From assembly GCA_905214995.1 (NCBI GenBank), contig CAJMOT010000002.1, positions 1-56,287 of the forward strand: DNA of 56,287 nt. The letters are read 5' to 3'. Shown here piece by piece: positions 28,401-36,217 of the stretch (the stretch's first letter is position 1; every line of letters begins with the position of its first letter). The stretch is from an uncultured bacterium (GTDB taxonomy: Bacteria > Verrucomicrobiota > Verrucomicrobiia > Opitutales > Intestinicryptomonadaceae). A program made the translations under genes and the position numbers. The notes below the pieces were generated by a model. That model worked only from the letters and a program-made list of their open reading frames with translations, made no database searches and was not told where the DNA came from.

Positions 28401-29507
28401 ACCGTATCGCCGAAGGCGGAACTGCCGGAGCTCAAAGAGCAAAACGGCGGCATCATAAGCCCCAGATGGGACGTCGACGCCATTCCCGCGCAGGGAATGC
28501 ACCTCTCGCTCGGGGACGGGCACACGGGCGTGGGCGCGCTCGCCGGCAAAAACGGCGTTGCGGTAATCGAGCACGGGGCGAATTACAGAAACGCGGTTTT
28601 GGTGCACAATGCGCCTATCGCCGACAACACGCGCGTTGCGGTCGTCTACCGCGACGGCGTGCCGAACCTCTACCTCAACGGCAAATTCGCCAAATCGGGG
28701 CTGAAGTCGCCGCGCATACCGCATCCGTCGCGGGCGGCGGGGCGCGGATTTTCGGGATACGTCGATTCGATTTTTGTCTCGGACAAGCCGTTCGGCGACG
28801 CCGAGGCCGCTTCCGACGCCGCCGGCGCCTCTGTCGGTAAGAGGGAAATTCCCGAGATCGAACCCGTGCCGTTCGTCTCGGAGGACGGCAGGATACGCGC
28901 TGAATTTTTCAGGAACGGAAAGATCGACGCCGAGCTCGCGGACGGATCGAAGCTTGAAATTTCCGCCGGCGATGTGCCGGAGCCCACGGAGATCAGGCCG
29001 CCCTATGAAGTCGAGTTCGACGAAAAGCTCGGCGGGCCCAAGCGCGCGAAGTTCAATGCGGCGGAGTCTTGGACGGAAAGTTCCGACCCGCGCATAAAGC
29101 ACTATTCGGGAGTCGCGAAATACTCGATGTTCGCGGACGTCGCGCCCGGGAAGCTCGGCGCCGACAAGAAGGCGTACATAGACTTTGCGAAAGTCGGCGA
29201 CGTCGCGCGCGTGTGGGTGAACGGAAAGCTCGCCGGAAGCGTGTGGAAGAGCCCGTACAGGCTCGAGATCACGAAGCTCTTAAAGCCCGGCAGGAATAAA
29301 ATCGAGGCGGAGGTCGGCAACGTCTGGGCGAACCGGTGCCTCTACGACGCAACCCTTCCGCCGGAAAAGCGCATAACATGGGGCAACGCCATGTGGTTCC
29401 ACTATCCCGAAGCCGGAAGCGGGCAGGAGGGAACGTGGACGCAGGGGCCGATACCGGCGGGCATATACGGCGGAATGCCGCTGATTTTGCACTCAGTCGT
29501 AAAATAG
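25452..29507 (+). CDS. Secreted GH106-type alpha-L-rhamnosidase
   Basis: A 1351-residue exported protein. The signal peptide covers about residues 1-24 and ends IAAASDAEF. FLNPAGKSRPQTWWHWIEGN then KEGIDADLKAMSENGYGAA is the N-terminal signature of the GH106 family, whose members release L-rhamnose from pectic rhamnogalacturonan and other glycans. The catalytic region continues to about residue 850. It is followed by a concanavalin-like (LamG-type) part around residues 960-1120 and a C-terminal galactose-binding-like domain (YIDFAKVGDVARVWVNGKLA). The ATG at 25452 follows an excellent GAGGAGG ribosome-binding site. Activity on rhamnose is from family knowledge, not tested. Confidence 0.85.
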   Translation: MKNKTATAAIAAVIGILPAIAAASDAEFYKYANYNPDAPESAPKYEDFLNPAGKSRPQTWWHWIEGNVSKEGIDADLKAMSENGYGAAIIFNIGANCSNRMRSKTAPGPLVFNSPEWFETFKYAVQKGAEYGVDIGIHNCDGWSEAGGPWITPENSMKTLSWTVLKVDGGGARELKLPKPHANMGFYDDIAVVAWPNVRPDSAPMLSALESIRPATPETAAFEPIKGWDGRAFEVGADKKNFKSFGFLMEFGEPFEAGMLALEVKRHWNLPKPLVLEISDDGKNFRKVADVKFESAEALVKFPAARAKYWRLVRTESARDWEDNADSLGIRALELVPEGEAPSKMPLIQAQLAKVNIIPHRSSTSMPLPYDDLEVPEKAVIDRKDVRVFKNALGSDGSFKWNFPAGRWNVMRLGYTTSGKRVHPATKGGAGLEIDKMSSKAVDAHFDSYIKKMIDAAGDGAGKVFKYVETDSWECGNQSWTEGLDKLFKKENGYDMLKFAPTFVGDCVDGKEQTEAFGSDLRALTSKLVMENFYGRLGERIRGAGLLYESEPAAETFMNDPMYGFKVSDIPQHEIWQGMRRINGVDGARFSTEGNGRWGNVPSAAHFYGKELTTCESLSQNDGNWTDCPASLKGTSDTIVLSGYNVMVFHSYTHQPDERVPGWQMEPWGSVLNRKMPWFKLSRPFFDYLARIQYMAQKGKAGSRMLNFVSDRVPVENGSIDAPENVEIDMVNGDGVRNYLRVENGKFVSPGRMEYDLMSINKDRFLRLDTLKKLKEYAEAGASIAGYFYGGRYDTLVGGKRAEREWKALNKELFGGPEKSVRKIGKGTVYANYSAREAAEAMGIKPSFICRDSGGKIENSAKAWGSQILWSKRLHRDGTVWYWVLNATPQTRRIVASFDVAGMDASVWNPETGERYVPAAVSEAGGYTSVPLTLPAHSNAFVVFENSKKNPRIKSYSIGGAPRFPEVSDASGDAAANDFSLAFTVSPKAELPELKEQNGGIISPRWDVDAIPAQGMHLSLGDGHTGVGALAGKNGVAVIEHGANYRNAVLVHNAPIADNTRVAVVYRDGVPNLYLNGKFAKSGLKSPRIPHPSRAAGRGFSGYVDSIFVSDKPFGDAEAASDAAGASVGKREIPEIEPVPFVSEDGRIRAEFFRNGKIDAELADGSKLEISAGDVPEPTEIRPPYEVEFDEKLGGPKRAKFNAAESWTESSDPRIKHYSGVAKYSMFADVAPGKLGADKKAYIDFAKVGDVARVWVNGKLAGSVWKSPYRLEITKLLKPGRNKIEAEVGNVWANRCLYDATLPPEKRITWGNAMWFHYPEAGSGQEGTWTQGPIPAGIYGGMPLILHSVVK

Positions 29508-29532
29508 CCCAACGCCCACCGGACAAATTTGA

Positions 29533-29569
29533 AGCCGCGCGTCGCCGGCAGGCGCGCCGCGGCTTTTTT
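29533..29569 (+). terminator. Terminator of the GH106 gene
   Basis: AGCCGCG (29533-29539) pairs with CGCGGCT (29558-29564), followed by a T run. The loop is about 18 bases and partly self-complementary. Confidence 0.75.
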
Positions 29570-29664
29570 GCGGGCTCAAGCCGCGTTCGGAACGCCGCAT
29601 TTGCCATGCCGCGGGATAGGGGCGGGAGAGCTTCGCGCCTTTTACAGGCCTCCTTCGCAAAGTT

Positions 29665-29810
29665 AAAATTGCGGACTTTTTAAATGAATCGGCAAGTTTG
29701 TCGCCGTAGCCCCGATTCCCGCGATTTAAACTTGCGGCGCCTTGAAATGAAGCGGCGAGGTTTGCGTTTCCATAACCCGCTTTCGCAAAGCTAAATTTGC
29801 GGGCAAGCGC
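29665..29810. repeat. Degenerate ~63-bp tandem repeat, about 2.3 units
   Basis: The anchor TTGCGG preceded by AAA recurs at 29669, 29732 and 29797. The first two units also share AAATGAA-CGGC-AG-TTTG about 15 bases further on, and TTCGCAAAG precedes the first and third anchors. No reading frame is maintained. Together with flanking DNA it fills the ~430-base gene-free stretch between the GH106 terminator and the small Sel1-like gene. Confidence 0.5.
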
Positions 29811-29996
29811 AAAGGCGTGAAAACTTCTCCGCCTGAATATTCCGCGCATTTGGCGCGCCAAAACAAATGGCGGAAAAATTTGCTCTCCCCAAATGAAGCG
29901 CGGGCGATAAACACGCCCGCGCGCTTTGTATTGCAGTTTGAAAGAATAAAAATTTTAAAAATAAAATATTCCTACATAAAACTGTTGTCCGCTTGC

Positions 29997-30197
29997 TTAT
30001 TTTGACAATTCTCCAAGTACGGTTTGCGCGTTCGCATCTCCCTGCTTGGCGGCTTTTAAATGATATTCGAATGACACTTCATTTTTTTCGCTTTTCTGAA
30101 GTTTTTCAACTTGTTTGTAATTTTGTTCCGGAGAGACGTTTGCCGCAAACATTGCCGGGCATATCGCGAGAATTATGAGCGCCGTTAGATTTTTCAT
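29997..30197 (-). CDS. Short exported Sel1-repeat-like protein
   Basis: A 66-residue protein: signal peptide of about 19 residues (MKNLTALIILAICPAMFAA), a short polar linker, and one partial Sel1-like repeat (YHLKAAKQGDANAQTVLGEL). Sel1 proteins usually carry several repeats, so this is either a minimal form or the remains of a longer gene; the DNA after its stop does not continue the repeat. AAAGGGAAA gives it a ribosome-binding site. Local composition is more AT-rich than average. Confidence 0.55.
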   Translation of the reverse strand: MKNLTALIILAICPAMFAANVSPEQNYKQVEKLQKSEKNEVSFEYHLKAAKQGDANAQTVLGELSK

Positions 30198-30377
30198 TTT
30201 CCCTTTCGCTTTGTTTAGCCGAATCTTTCTTGAAATGCGGAAATTATTGAAAATTCTCTGGAATTTGCGCGGCTGTTTTTCAATGCGGTTCCAAAGTTTC
30301 TAAGAAAGAAACCCGGCGAATCCGCGCACGAGGATATGCGCATCTTTTGGAAATGTCGGGAGGAACAATGGCAAAAT

Positions 30378-30417
30378 AAGCAAAACGTGCGCCCAAGTCG
30401 GGGCGCACGTTTTGCTT
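30378..30417. terminator. Perfect 17-bp hairpin terminator
   Basis: AAGCAAAACGTGCGCCC (30378-30394) and its exact complement (30401-30417) flank a six-base loop. The T-rich lower stem and following ATTTT serve the minus-strand lipoprotein gene ending at 30446. Confidence 0.85.
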
Positions 30418-30445
30418 TCGCGCGGTTTTGCCCTGCGCGGAGCTT

Positions 30446-32755
30446 CTATTGAGATTCGCGCTCTATGACGCAGGCGACGTCGCTCTTGAAAGGCGGGGTT
30501 CGCAGTTTCAGCGCCGATTCCGCGTCGGTTTTGAGGACGCCGGAAGCTATCGGCTTTTTGCCGCGGGTGTCCCACCACGTCACCTTGAAGCGCGCGGAGG
30601 GGGCGTCTTCCATTTTGAGGGAATACTCAAACGGCCTGATTTCCGGAATCCCGCGCGCGTAGAGCTTGTATTTGGCGATCGTCGACGATTCCGCGCCGGC
30701 CCTGCGGATCCACATGTAGACGGTTCCCGTCTTTTTGTCCCTGGCGGCGAAGGGCTTTACGGAAGACACGCCGCGCATGGAGCCGGTCTTGGGGAATTCG
30801 AGCCTGCCGACGCGCATGGAGGCGTTGGCGCCCTCGAGCTTGAAGGCTAGCGCGTTGTCGCCTTTGGCGAGCGGGACGGAGACTTTGCGGTTTATTTCGG
30901 CAAATTTCTTTCCGTTGCGCTCGCGCACGCTCTTGGCGCCCTCGGGAGAGATTTTCGCCCTGAAAACCTCGGCGTCATTAGATAGGCATACGAGGTCGAA
31001 ACCCGCGTCTGCCGGCACGCTCTCTATCTCTATGTCGAGCGAATTTTTGTCGGTCGGGACGTTTTCGGCGTTTACCGCTATCATGGCTTCCGACTTCCAT
31101 ACGCTCGGAAGCGTATTCGCGGAAATCGCGCCCGTCGAGAGGTCTATGTCCAGCTTTGCGATGTCGTTGGAGGATTCCCTTTCGGGGAAAGTTTCCGCAA
31201 ACGCCGGATATGCGACAGTCGTATTTTCCTCGGCGGACGGGGAGGTCTGCACGATTTTTTCAGGCAGGCGCAGGGTCTCAAGGTCGGCTTCGGCAGTCTT
31301 GAAATGCTTTTCGAAGGCGGATATTTCGGCGACGGCCTCGTTTGCCGCGGCGCGCGCGGCGACTTTGCCGTAGTCGGCCAGCGGCGCCACGGGGGAATCC
31401 GTCATCAGCCCCGCCCACATCGAGTTTCTGATGTGCGAGAACGACGGGTCGGAGGGCGCGCCGACTTCCGGATTTGCGGAGATCGCGCCCGCGGGCTTTT
31501 TGTAGCGTTTGGAAAAGAATTCGGAGTGTTCCCACGCGCCCTGAGAAAAGTCTTTCAATCCCTCGAGCCCGAAGCCGAGGAACGCGCACGCGTCGCCGCC
31601 CCACAGGTATTCGAGCTCCCCCGAGGTGGCGGCGGTCAGCATTATCGGGCGTTTTGCCGCCGCGTCCGAATCGCGCACTGCCGAGGTGGCCGTATTGAGC
31701 CACGCGGCGCGCTCGTCGAGCTTGGCCGGGTCTAAGGCGTCGATTCCGGAGAAGGGCTCCCACATCACGATCGCCTTGCTCGATCCGAACCTGTTGACGA
31801 CGTATTTTACGAGGTCGTTGTACACGCGCGCGGCGTCCTGCGATGAGAAGAATTCGTCGGGCGTCTTGGCGAGCCCGCTCTTGGCGAAGTACGAGTTCGC
31901 GTAGGGCGCCCCGAAGTCGGAGGCATCGGCGAAAGCGACTATGACGTTCATGCCGCGCTTTTGGGCGGAGGCGAGCAGGTCGCCGAAATTTTTGAGCATC
32001 GGCTGGTTGTACTTGCCAGCGTGCGGGCCGGACGGAACTATCAGCGACGTCGGCGCGCAGAGGTTTACGCGCAGCATGTTAGCCCCCGCTTCGGCGAGGG
32101 CGTCGAGCGCCTTTTCCCTCGCCTCTCCGGAGAGCAGAGCCGGGAAGTTGACGCCTATGCCGCGGATGTTTTCGGAACCTTTCAAATAAAAGTGCGATGG
32201 CTCCTTTTTGGAAAGCCTGTATATTCCCAATCCCGAGCCTTTGACGGCTTTCAGCGGGAATTCGGGCGAGAAAAAGTTCTGACCGGAGGCCCTGACTGAA
32301 ATCGAGTAGCGGTATTCGCCGGCCTTGGGGATTATCGTCGAAAACGACCACGTGGACTTGTCGGAGTTTCCGCGCTCGTAGTGCATGGGCACGTTCACCG
32401 ACACGCCGTTCGACACCCCGTTAAGGGACAGCTCGACTGCGACGTCCGAAGTGTCGAAGGGGTTTTTGAAGGGGACTTTTATGTCGGCGCTGCCGGCGAA
32501 CGCCCCGCCGGAGTGGACGTTTTCGGCGTCTATGTCGAAGGATATGAATCGTTCGTCGCGGTTGGGATCGCGGTTTTCCTCGGCTGGCTTGTCTTCCGCC
32601 TTTTTCGCGGGCTTGGCTTTCTTCTTTTTCGCCTTTGCCTTTTGAACCGTCGGCTGCTCGCGGGGCTGCCTGGGTTCCTGCTTCTTGCCGCATGCGGTTG
32701 CGGAGAGCGCCGCGGCTATCAACGCGGCCATTTTTAAAATTCTGAGAATTTGCAT
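30446..32755 (-). CDS. Lipoprotein glycoside hydrolase with DUF5060-like domain
   Basis: A 769-residue lipoprotein: signal peptide ending LSATAC (Cys22), then a lysine-rich linker of about 40 residues. Next is a beta domain with NPFDTSDVAVELSLNG, VPMHYE and IIPKAGEYRYSISV, like the DUF5060 domain that precedes GH5-type barrels. The TIM-barrel region starts GIGVNFPALLSGEAREKALD and contains IVMWEPFSGID, where the Glu could be the acid/base. A beta-rich C-terminal part follows. The exact family and substrate are unclear. It starts 44 bp after ispH on the same strand, an unexpected pairing. Confidence 0.68.
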   Translation of the reverse strand: MQILRILKMAALIAAALSATACGKKQEPRQPREQPTVQKAKAKKKKAKPAKKAEDKPAEENRDPNRDERFISFDIDAENVHSGGAFAGSADIKVPFKNPFDTSDVAVELSLNGVSNGVSVNVPMHYERGNSDKSTWSFSTIIPKAGEYRYSISVRASGQNFFSPEFPLKAVKGSGLGIYRLSKKEPSHFYLKGSENIRGIGVNFPALLSGEAREKALDALAEAGANMLRVNLCAPTSLIVPSGPHAGKYNQPMLKNFGDLLASAQKRGMNVIVAFADASDFGAPYANSYFAKSGLAKTPDEFFSSQDAARVYNDLVKYVVNRFGSSKAIVMWEPFSGIDALDPAKLDERAAWLNTATSAVRDSDAAAKRPIMLTAATSGELEYLWGGDACAFLGFGLEGLKDFSQGAWEHSEFFSKRYKKPAGAISANPEVGAPSDPSFSHIRNSMWAGLMTDSPVAPLADYGKVAARAAANEAVAEISAFEKHFKTAEADLETLRLPEKIVQTSPSAEENTTVAYPAFAETFPERESSNDIAKLDIDLSTGAISANTLPSVWKSEAMIAVNAENVPTDKNSLDIEIESVPADAGFDLVCLSNDAEVFRAKISPEGAKSVRERNGKKFAEINRKVSVPLAKGDNALAFKLEGANASMRVGRLEFPKTGSMRGVSSVKPFAARDKKTGTVYMWIRRAGAESSTIAKYKLYARGIPEIRPFEYSLKMEDAPSARFKVTWWDTRGKKPIASGVLKTDAESALKLRTPPFKSDVACVIERESQ

Positions 32756-32799
32756 ATTGGTTTTCCGGGATAATAGGGAATATGGGGTTGGTAAGAAAA

Positions 32800-33672
32800 T
32801 CAAAGGCTTTCGAGCTTTTTGCAGACTTCGTCTATCAGGAAGTCCGGGGTAGAGGCTCCGGCGGTGACGCCTACTGCGGAATACTTTTTCACGGCGTCGA
32901 GGTCGAGCTCCCTCAGTGTTTCGACGTGGTAGCAGGGCAGCCCCGTCCTGCGCGCCATTATCGCGAGCTTCACGGTGTTGGCCGAGTGCTTGCCGCCGAT
33001 TACTATTATCGCCTCCGCACCTTCCTGCGCGAGCTGGCGGACGTCCTTCTGGCGCTCTTTTGTGGCCCCGCAGATGGTGTCTATCACTTTGGTGTTCGGG
33101 AAGCGCGCCTTAAAATATTCGGAGAGCTCGCGGTAGTCGTCGGTGAACATCGTGGACTGCGAGACCATGCATATTTCGCCCTCTATGCCGTCTAGCCCGT
33201 CTATGTCTTCGCGCGATTTCACCACAACCCCGCGGCCTCCGGCGTACCCCAGCAGGCCTATGACTTCGGGGTGGTTGGGATCGCCGACTATGACTATCGT
33301 ATATCCCTTGTTGGAGTGCATTTTTATGATGCCTGCGATCTTCCCCACGTCGGGGCAAGTGGCGTCCTTGCATGGCATTCCGAGGGATTTCAGGTATTCC
33401 CTGCGCTCGGGCGACACCCCGTGGGCGCGGAATACGAGTATGCTGTTTTTGTCGGAGTCGCCTATTTCGCCCTCTATGGGCTTTTCGCTCTTGTAGTCGC
33501 CTATTTCGAGGATTCCGTCGTTTTGCAGCCGCTCCATCATCTGCCTGTTGTGGATGAGGGGGCCGTCGGTGTACACCTTGCACCTGCCGCCGTCGGTGCA
33601 GCCTATGGCTATGCCTATGGCGCGCTCCACTCCGAAGCAAAATCCGGCGCTCTTTGCTCTGATGACTTTCAT
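32800..33672 (-). CDS. ispH: 4-hydroxy-3-methylbut-2-enyl diphosphate reductase
   Basis: A 290-residue iron-sulfur enzyme of the last step of the MEP isoprenoid pathway, making IPP and DMAPP. The three cluster cysteines are visible at C12 (SAGFCFGV), C106 (KDATCPDVG) and C201 (DTICGAT). The substrate-binding histidines occur in LIHNR, FRAHGV and DPNHPE. The start is the ATG at 33672; the long open frame upstream has no family sequence. It is the first gene of a unit with the glycoside-hydrolase-like lipoprotein. Confidence 0.95.
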   Translation of the reverse strand: MKVIRAKSAGFCFGVERAIGIAIGCTDGGRCKVYTDGPLIHNRQMMERLQNDGILEIGDYKSEKPIEGEIGDSDKNSILVFRAHGVSPERREYLKSLGMPCKDATCPDVGKIAGIIKMHSNKGYTIVIVGDPNHPEVIGLLGYAGGRGVVVKSREDIDGLDGIEGEICMVSQSTMFTDDYRELSEYFKARFPNTKVIDTICGATKERQKDVRQLAQEGAEAIIVIGGKHSANTVKLAIMARRTGLPCYHVETLRELDLDAVKKYSAVGVTAGASTPDFLIDEVCKKLESL

Positions 33673-33868
33673 TGTGCGGTAAAAATTTATCGGCGCAGCC
33701 TCCCCGCTTTCTTTGGGGTTTTGCGGGAAAAGCCCCCCTTGCGAAAACTTCTTTAAGGAAAAATCAAAAAGGGCGTTTGAGAAATTGGCAACCATTTTTA
33801 CGTCGCGGGCGATTTTTTTGCCGCGCGCCGGACGCGCCGGTTTTCGGACGGGAACGCGCCCTTATTTG

Positions 33869-33898
33869 TTGACACTTTGCAAAGCCGGATATTAGGAT
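33869..33898 (+). promoter_or_regulatory. Putative promoter of the pseudopilin operon
   Basis: Consensus TTGACA (33869-33874), 18-bp spacer, TAGGAT (33893-33898). It would give a leader of about 90 bases to the gspG start at 33997. Confidence 0.55.
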
Positions 33899-33996
33899 AT
33901 TTTGAAAAAAGATCCGACGCATTTGCCTTGCGTTCCGCCCGCATTGTGAAACAAACGGCGCTTTTTTGCGTTGTAAACATAAAGACAGGTACGTTT

Positions 33997-34443
33997 ATGA
34001 AAGTTTTTAAAAACGGAAAGAGGTCGCCCGCGCGCCGGTTTGGGCGGGCGGCGTTCACGCTGATGGAAGTGCTGCTTGCGATAGCGATGATCTCGATGCT
34101 CGCGTTTATCGTGGTGGTTAACCTCGACAAGACGATGTCCGAGAGCCAGACGAAGATTACGGAGTCTTTCGTAAACGGCTCGCTCCAGACGCCGCTTATG
34201 ACTTTCAAGCTCGCCGTGGGGCGGTATCCCACGACCGAGGAGGGCTTGAAGGCGCTCTTGGAGGCTCCCGAAGCCGTGTCCGACAGGTGGAAGGGGCCGT
34301 ATGTGCGCAACCTTCCGCTCGACCCGTGGGGCAACGCCTACCAGTACCGCCAGCCCGCGGCGAAGAGCAAGGACGGCTACGACGTGTGGTCTATGGGTCC
34401 CGACGGCAAGAACGGCACCGAGGACGACATAGGCAACTGGTAG
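33997..34443 (+). CDS. gspG: Type II secretion major pseudopilin GspG
   Basis: A 148-residue prepilin. The class III signal reads RAAFTLMEVLLAIAMISM: Glu at +5 is kept, but Ala rather than Gly is at -1. The GspG core is clear: GRYPTTEEGLKALLEAP, WKGPYV, LPLDPWGNAYQYR and the calcium-binding end SMGPDGKNGTEDDIGNW. GspG builds the periplasmic pseudopilus that pushes folded proteins out of the cell. It is the first of five overlapping pseudopilin genes; the start is the ATG at 33997. Confidence 0.95.
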   Translation: MKVFKNGKRSPARRFGRAAFTLMEVLLAIAMISMLAFIVVVNLDKTMSESQTKITESFVNGSLQTPLMTFKLAVGRYPTTEEGLKALLEAPEAVSDRWKGPYVRNLPLDPWGNAYQYRQPAAKSKDGYDVWSMGPDGKNGTEDDIGNW

Positions 34444-34446
34444 GCC

Positions 34447-35049
34447 ATGCTTTCGGCCGGCTGCCATTCGGCGATTCGGGGAGTTTCGCGCGCGTTTACG
34501 CTCGCGGAGATAATCCTCGCAATAGCCATTGTTGCGGCGGTATCCGCTTTGACGGCGTCCATGTGGCTGCCCGATGCGGCGGCGGTCGGGGACAGGCCGC
34601 CGGAGTCCGTTTTGAAGACCGCGGTGATTCGAGCCCGCGCGGAGTCCGCGCGCCTCGGCGAACAGACCGTGCTGCGCTTTGACCCCCGCGGATTCTTTTT
34701 GATTTCCGACTTCAAGACGCGGCGGGAAATCGCGCGCCTGTACCTGCGCAAGGCCGACGAGCGCGCCGCCAAAGCCGCGGAGAACGGAGCCGAAGGAGGC
34801 TCGGAGAGCGGCGGCGAGCCCCGCGAAAGCTTCGTGAAAATATCGTTTTTTGCGCGCGACCCCGAAATCGTGGAAAACCCGGGAGTGGAGTTTCCGGACG
34901 GAGAAATCCGCGAGGTGCGCTTTTCGCCCGACTCCGCGATGACGCCGTTTTACGCGGCGCTCTCGTTTTCCGACTTCGCGCGCACCGTGTTTTTTGACCC
35001 GTTCTCCGGCGACGAGGACGATTCTTTGGCGAAGGGGGACGGCGAATGA
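34447..35049 (+). CDS. gspH: Type II secretion minor pseudopilin, GspH-like
   Basis: A 200-residue prepilin with the motif RAFTLAEIILAIAIVAAVSAL (Ala at -1, Glu at +5) and one N-terminal transmembrane helix. The rest is divergent, with a charged Ala/Glu/Gly insert around residues 105-125. Assignment as GspH rests on position after gspG and on the general VLRFDPRGFFLI pattern, not strong similarity. It starts three bases after the gspG stop and overlaps the next gene by four. Confidence 0.75.
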   Translation: MLSAGCHSAIRGVSRAFTLAEIILAIAIVAAVSALTASMWLPDAAAVGDRPPESVLKTAVIRARAESARLGEQTVLRFDPRGFFLISDFKTRREIARLYLRKADERAAKAAENGAEGGSESGGEPRESFVKISFFARDPEIVENPGVEFPDGEIREVRFSPDSAMTPFYAALSFSDFARTVFFDPFSGDEDDSLAKGDGE

Positions 35050-35558
35050 GAACGGGAGGCGGAGAAGGCGTCGGCGCGGCGCGGCGGGGTTTTCCGCTCC
35101 GCGAGAAGCCCGCTTTTTCTCGGCGCCGCGGGGGATTTTCTCTCGCCGAGGCGGCGCTTGCGCTCGCGCTCTTTGCGGCGTCGGCGTTCGCGGTGTCGCA
35201 GATTTGCTACAACTGCGTCTATCCGCTCTCAATGGCGGATTCCGACCCCGTGAAGGAGGCCGACTTCCGCAGGGGGGTGGAGGCCGTTTTGGGCGTGTCC
35301 GACTACGACTCGCTCTCCGACGAAATAGACGTCGACGGGTTTGACGGCGAAATTTTGAAGGCGAGCGGCGAGGCGGAGCCGACGGAAATCGCCGACCTTT
35401 TCAGGCTCGACATAACCGTGCGCGGGAGGTCGTTCGAGCGCAAGAGGACGGTGTTTGTCGTGCGCCCGGGGTGGTATGAAATCTCGACCGAGAGGGACGA
35501 CATAATAACCGACAGAACCGATTATCTCGAGGATCTGCGCATGGAGGCCGCGAGATGA
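35046..35558 (+). CDS. gspI: Type II secretion minor pseudopilin, GspI-like
   Basis: A 170-residue prepilin. A long basic leader of about 30 residues precedes GGFSLAEAALALALFAASAFA, with Gly at -1 and Glu at +5. The remaining domain is small, with a RGRSFERKRTVFVVRPGWYE strand pair. GspI identity comes from gene order and from the FSLxEAxxALALxA helix typical of that subunit. ATGA overlaps link it to both neighbours. Confidence 0.75.
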   Translation: MRTGGGEGVGAARRGFPLREKPAFSRRRGGFSLAEAALALALFAASAFAVSQICYNCVYPLSMADSDPVKEADFRRGVEAVLGVSDYDSLSDEIDVDGFDGEILKASGEAEPTEIADLFRLDITVRGRSFERKRTVFVVRPGWYEISTERDDIITDRTDYLEDLRMEAAR

Positions 35559-36217
35559 CCGCCCGCCCGAGACCCGCCTTTACGCTCGTCGAGTGCGTGC
35601 TCGCGATTTCCATATCCGCGCTGCTGATGTTCGGCGGCGCCGCGCTGCTCTTCGACATGTCGCGCCTGTCCGAGAGCCTCGAGAGGGGAGGGGGATTGAA
35701 ATCCCACGCCGACGGGGTGGAGAGTTTTCTGCGCTCGTCGTTTTCGTCGTCGGCGATTTCCGACAGCTCTAAGCTTGGCGAGACATTCGCGTCGAACTCC
35801 GACAAGACCGTGTTTGTCGCCAAAAAGCCCGAGAGCATGGGCGCGGGCGACTGGCTGCTCGCCTTCGGGTGCGCGCACGACCACCCGTTTTACGTCTCCC
35901 CCACGGGTTTTTCCCCCGAAAAGCTCTGCTGGCTCGAACACTCCGACGGCGCGCTTTACATAGTGTGGAAGTTCGTGAACCCCGAGGAGTATGGGCAGGA
36001 TTGCGCGGTGTACAGGAGCGAGGTCTCGCGCCGCGTCGCGGGGCTCGAGTATCTTTATTACGACGAGGTCGGCGGCTGGAAGGCGGAATCAGCCCTGCGC
36101 GAAACTTCCGCCGGCTCCGCAATGCCCGAATACTTGAAAATAATTTTCAGGGACGGCGGCGAGACCGTAGAGCGCATAGTGCGCCTGAACAATTTTACCG
36201 ACGGGGGGATAAAATGA
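35555..36217 (+). CDS. gspJ: Type II secretion minor pseudopilin, GspJ-like
   Basis: A 220-residue prepilin with RPAFTLVECVLAISISALLM (Ala at -1, Glu at +5). The larger C-terminal domain contains WLLAFGCAHDHPFYV, VSRRVAGLEYLYYDE and LKIIFRDGGETVERIVRL, the pattern of GspJ's two beta-sheets. GspJ works with GspI and GspK at the pseudopilus tip. It overlaps gspI and gspK by four bases each. Confidence 0.8.
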   Translation: MTARPRPAFTLVECVLAISISALLMFGGAALLFDMSRLSESLERGGGLKSHADGVESFLRSSFSSSAISDSSKLGETFASNSDKTVFVAKKPESMGAGDWLLAFGCAHDHPFYVSPTGFSPEKLCWLEHSDGALYIVWKFVNPEEYGQDCAVYRSEVSRRVAGLEYLYYDEVGGWKAESALRETSAGSAMPEYLKIIFRDGGETVERIVRLNNFTDGGIK

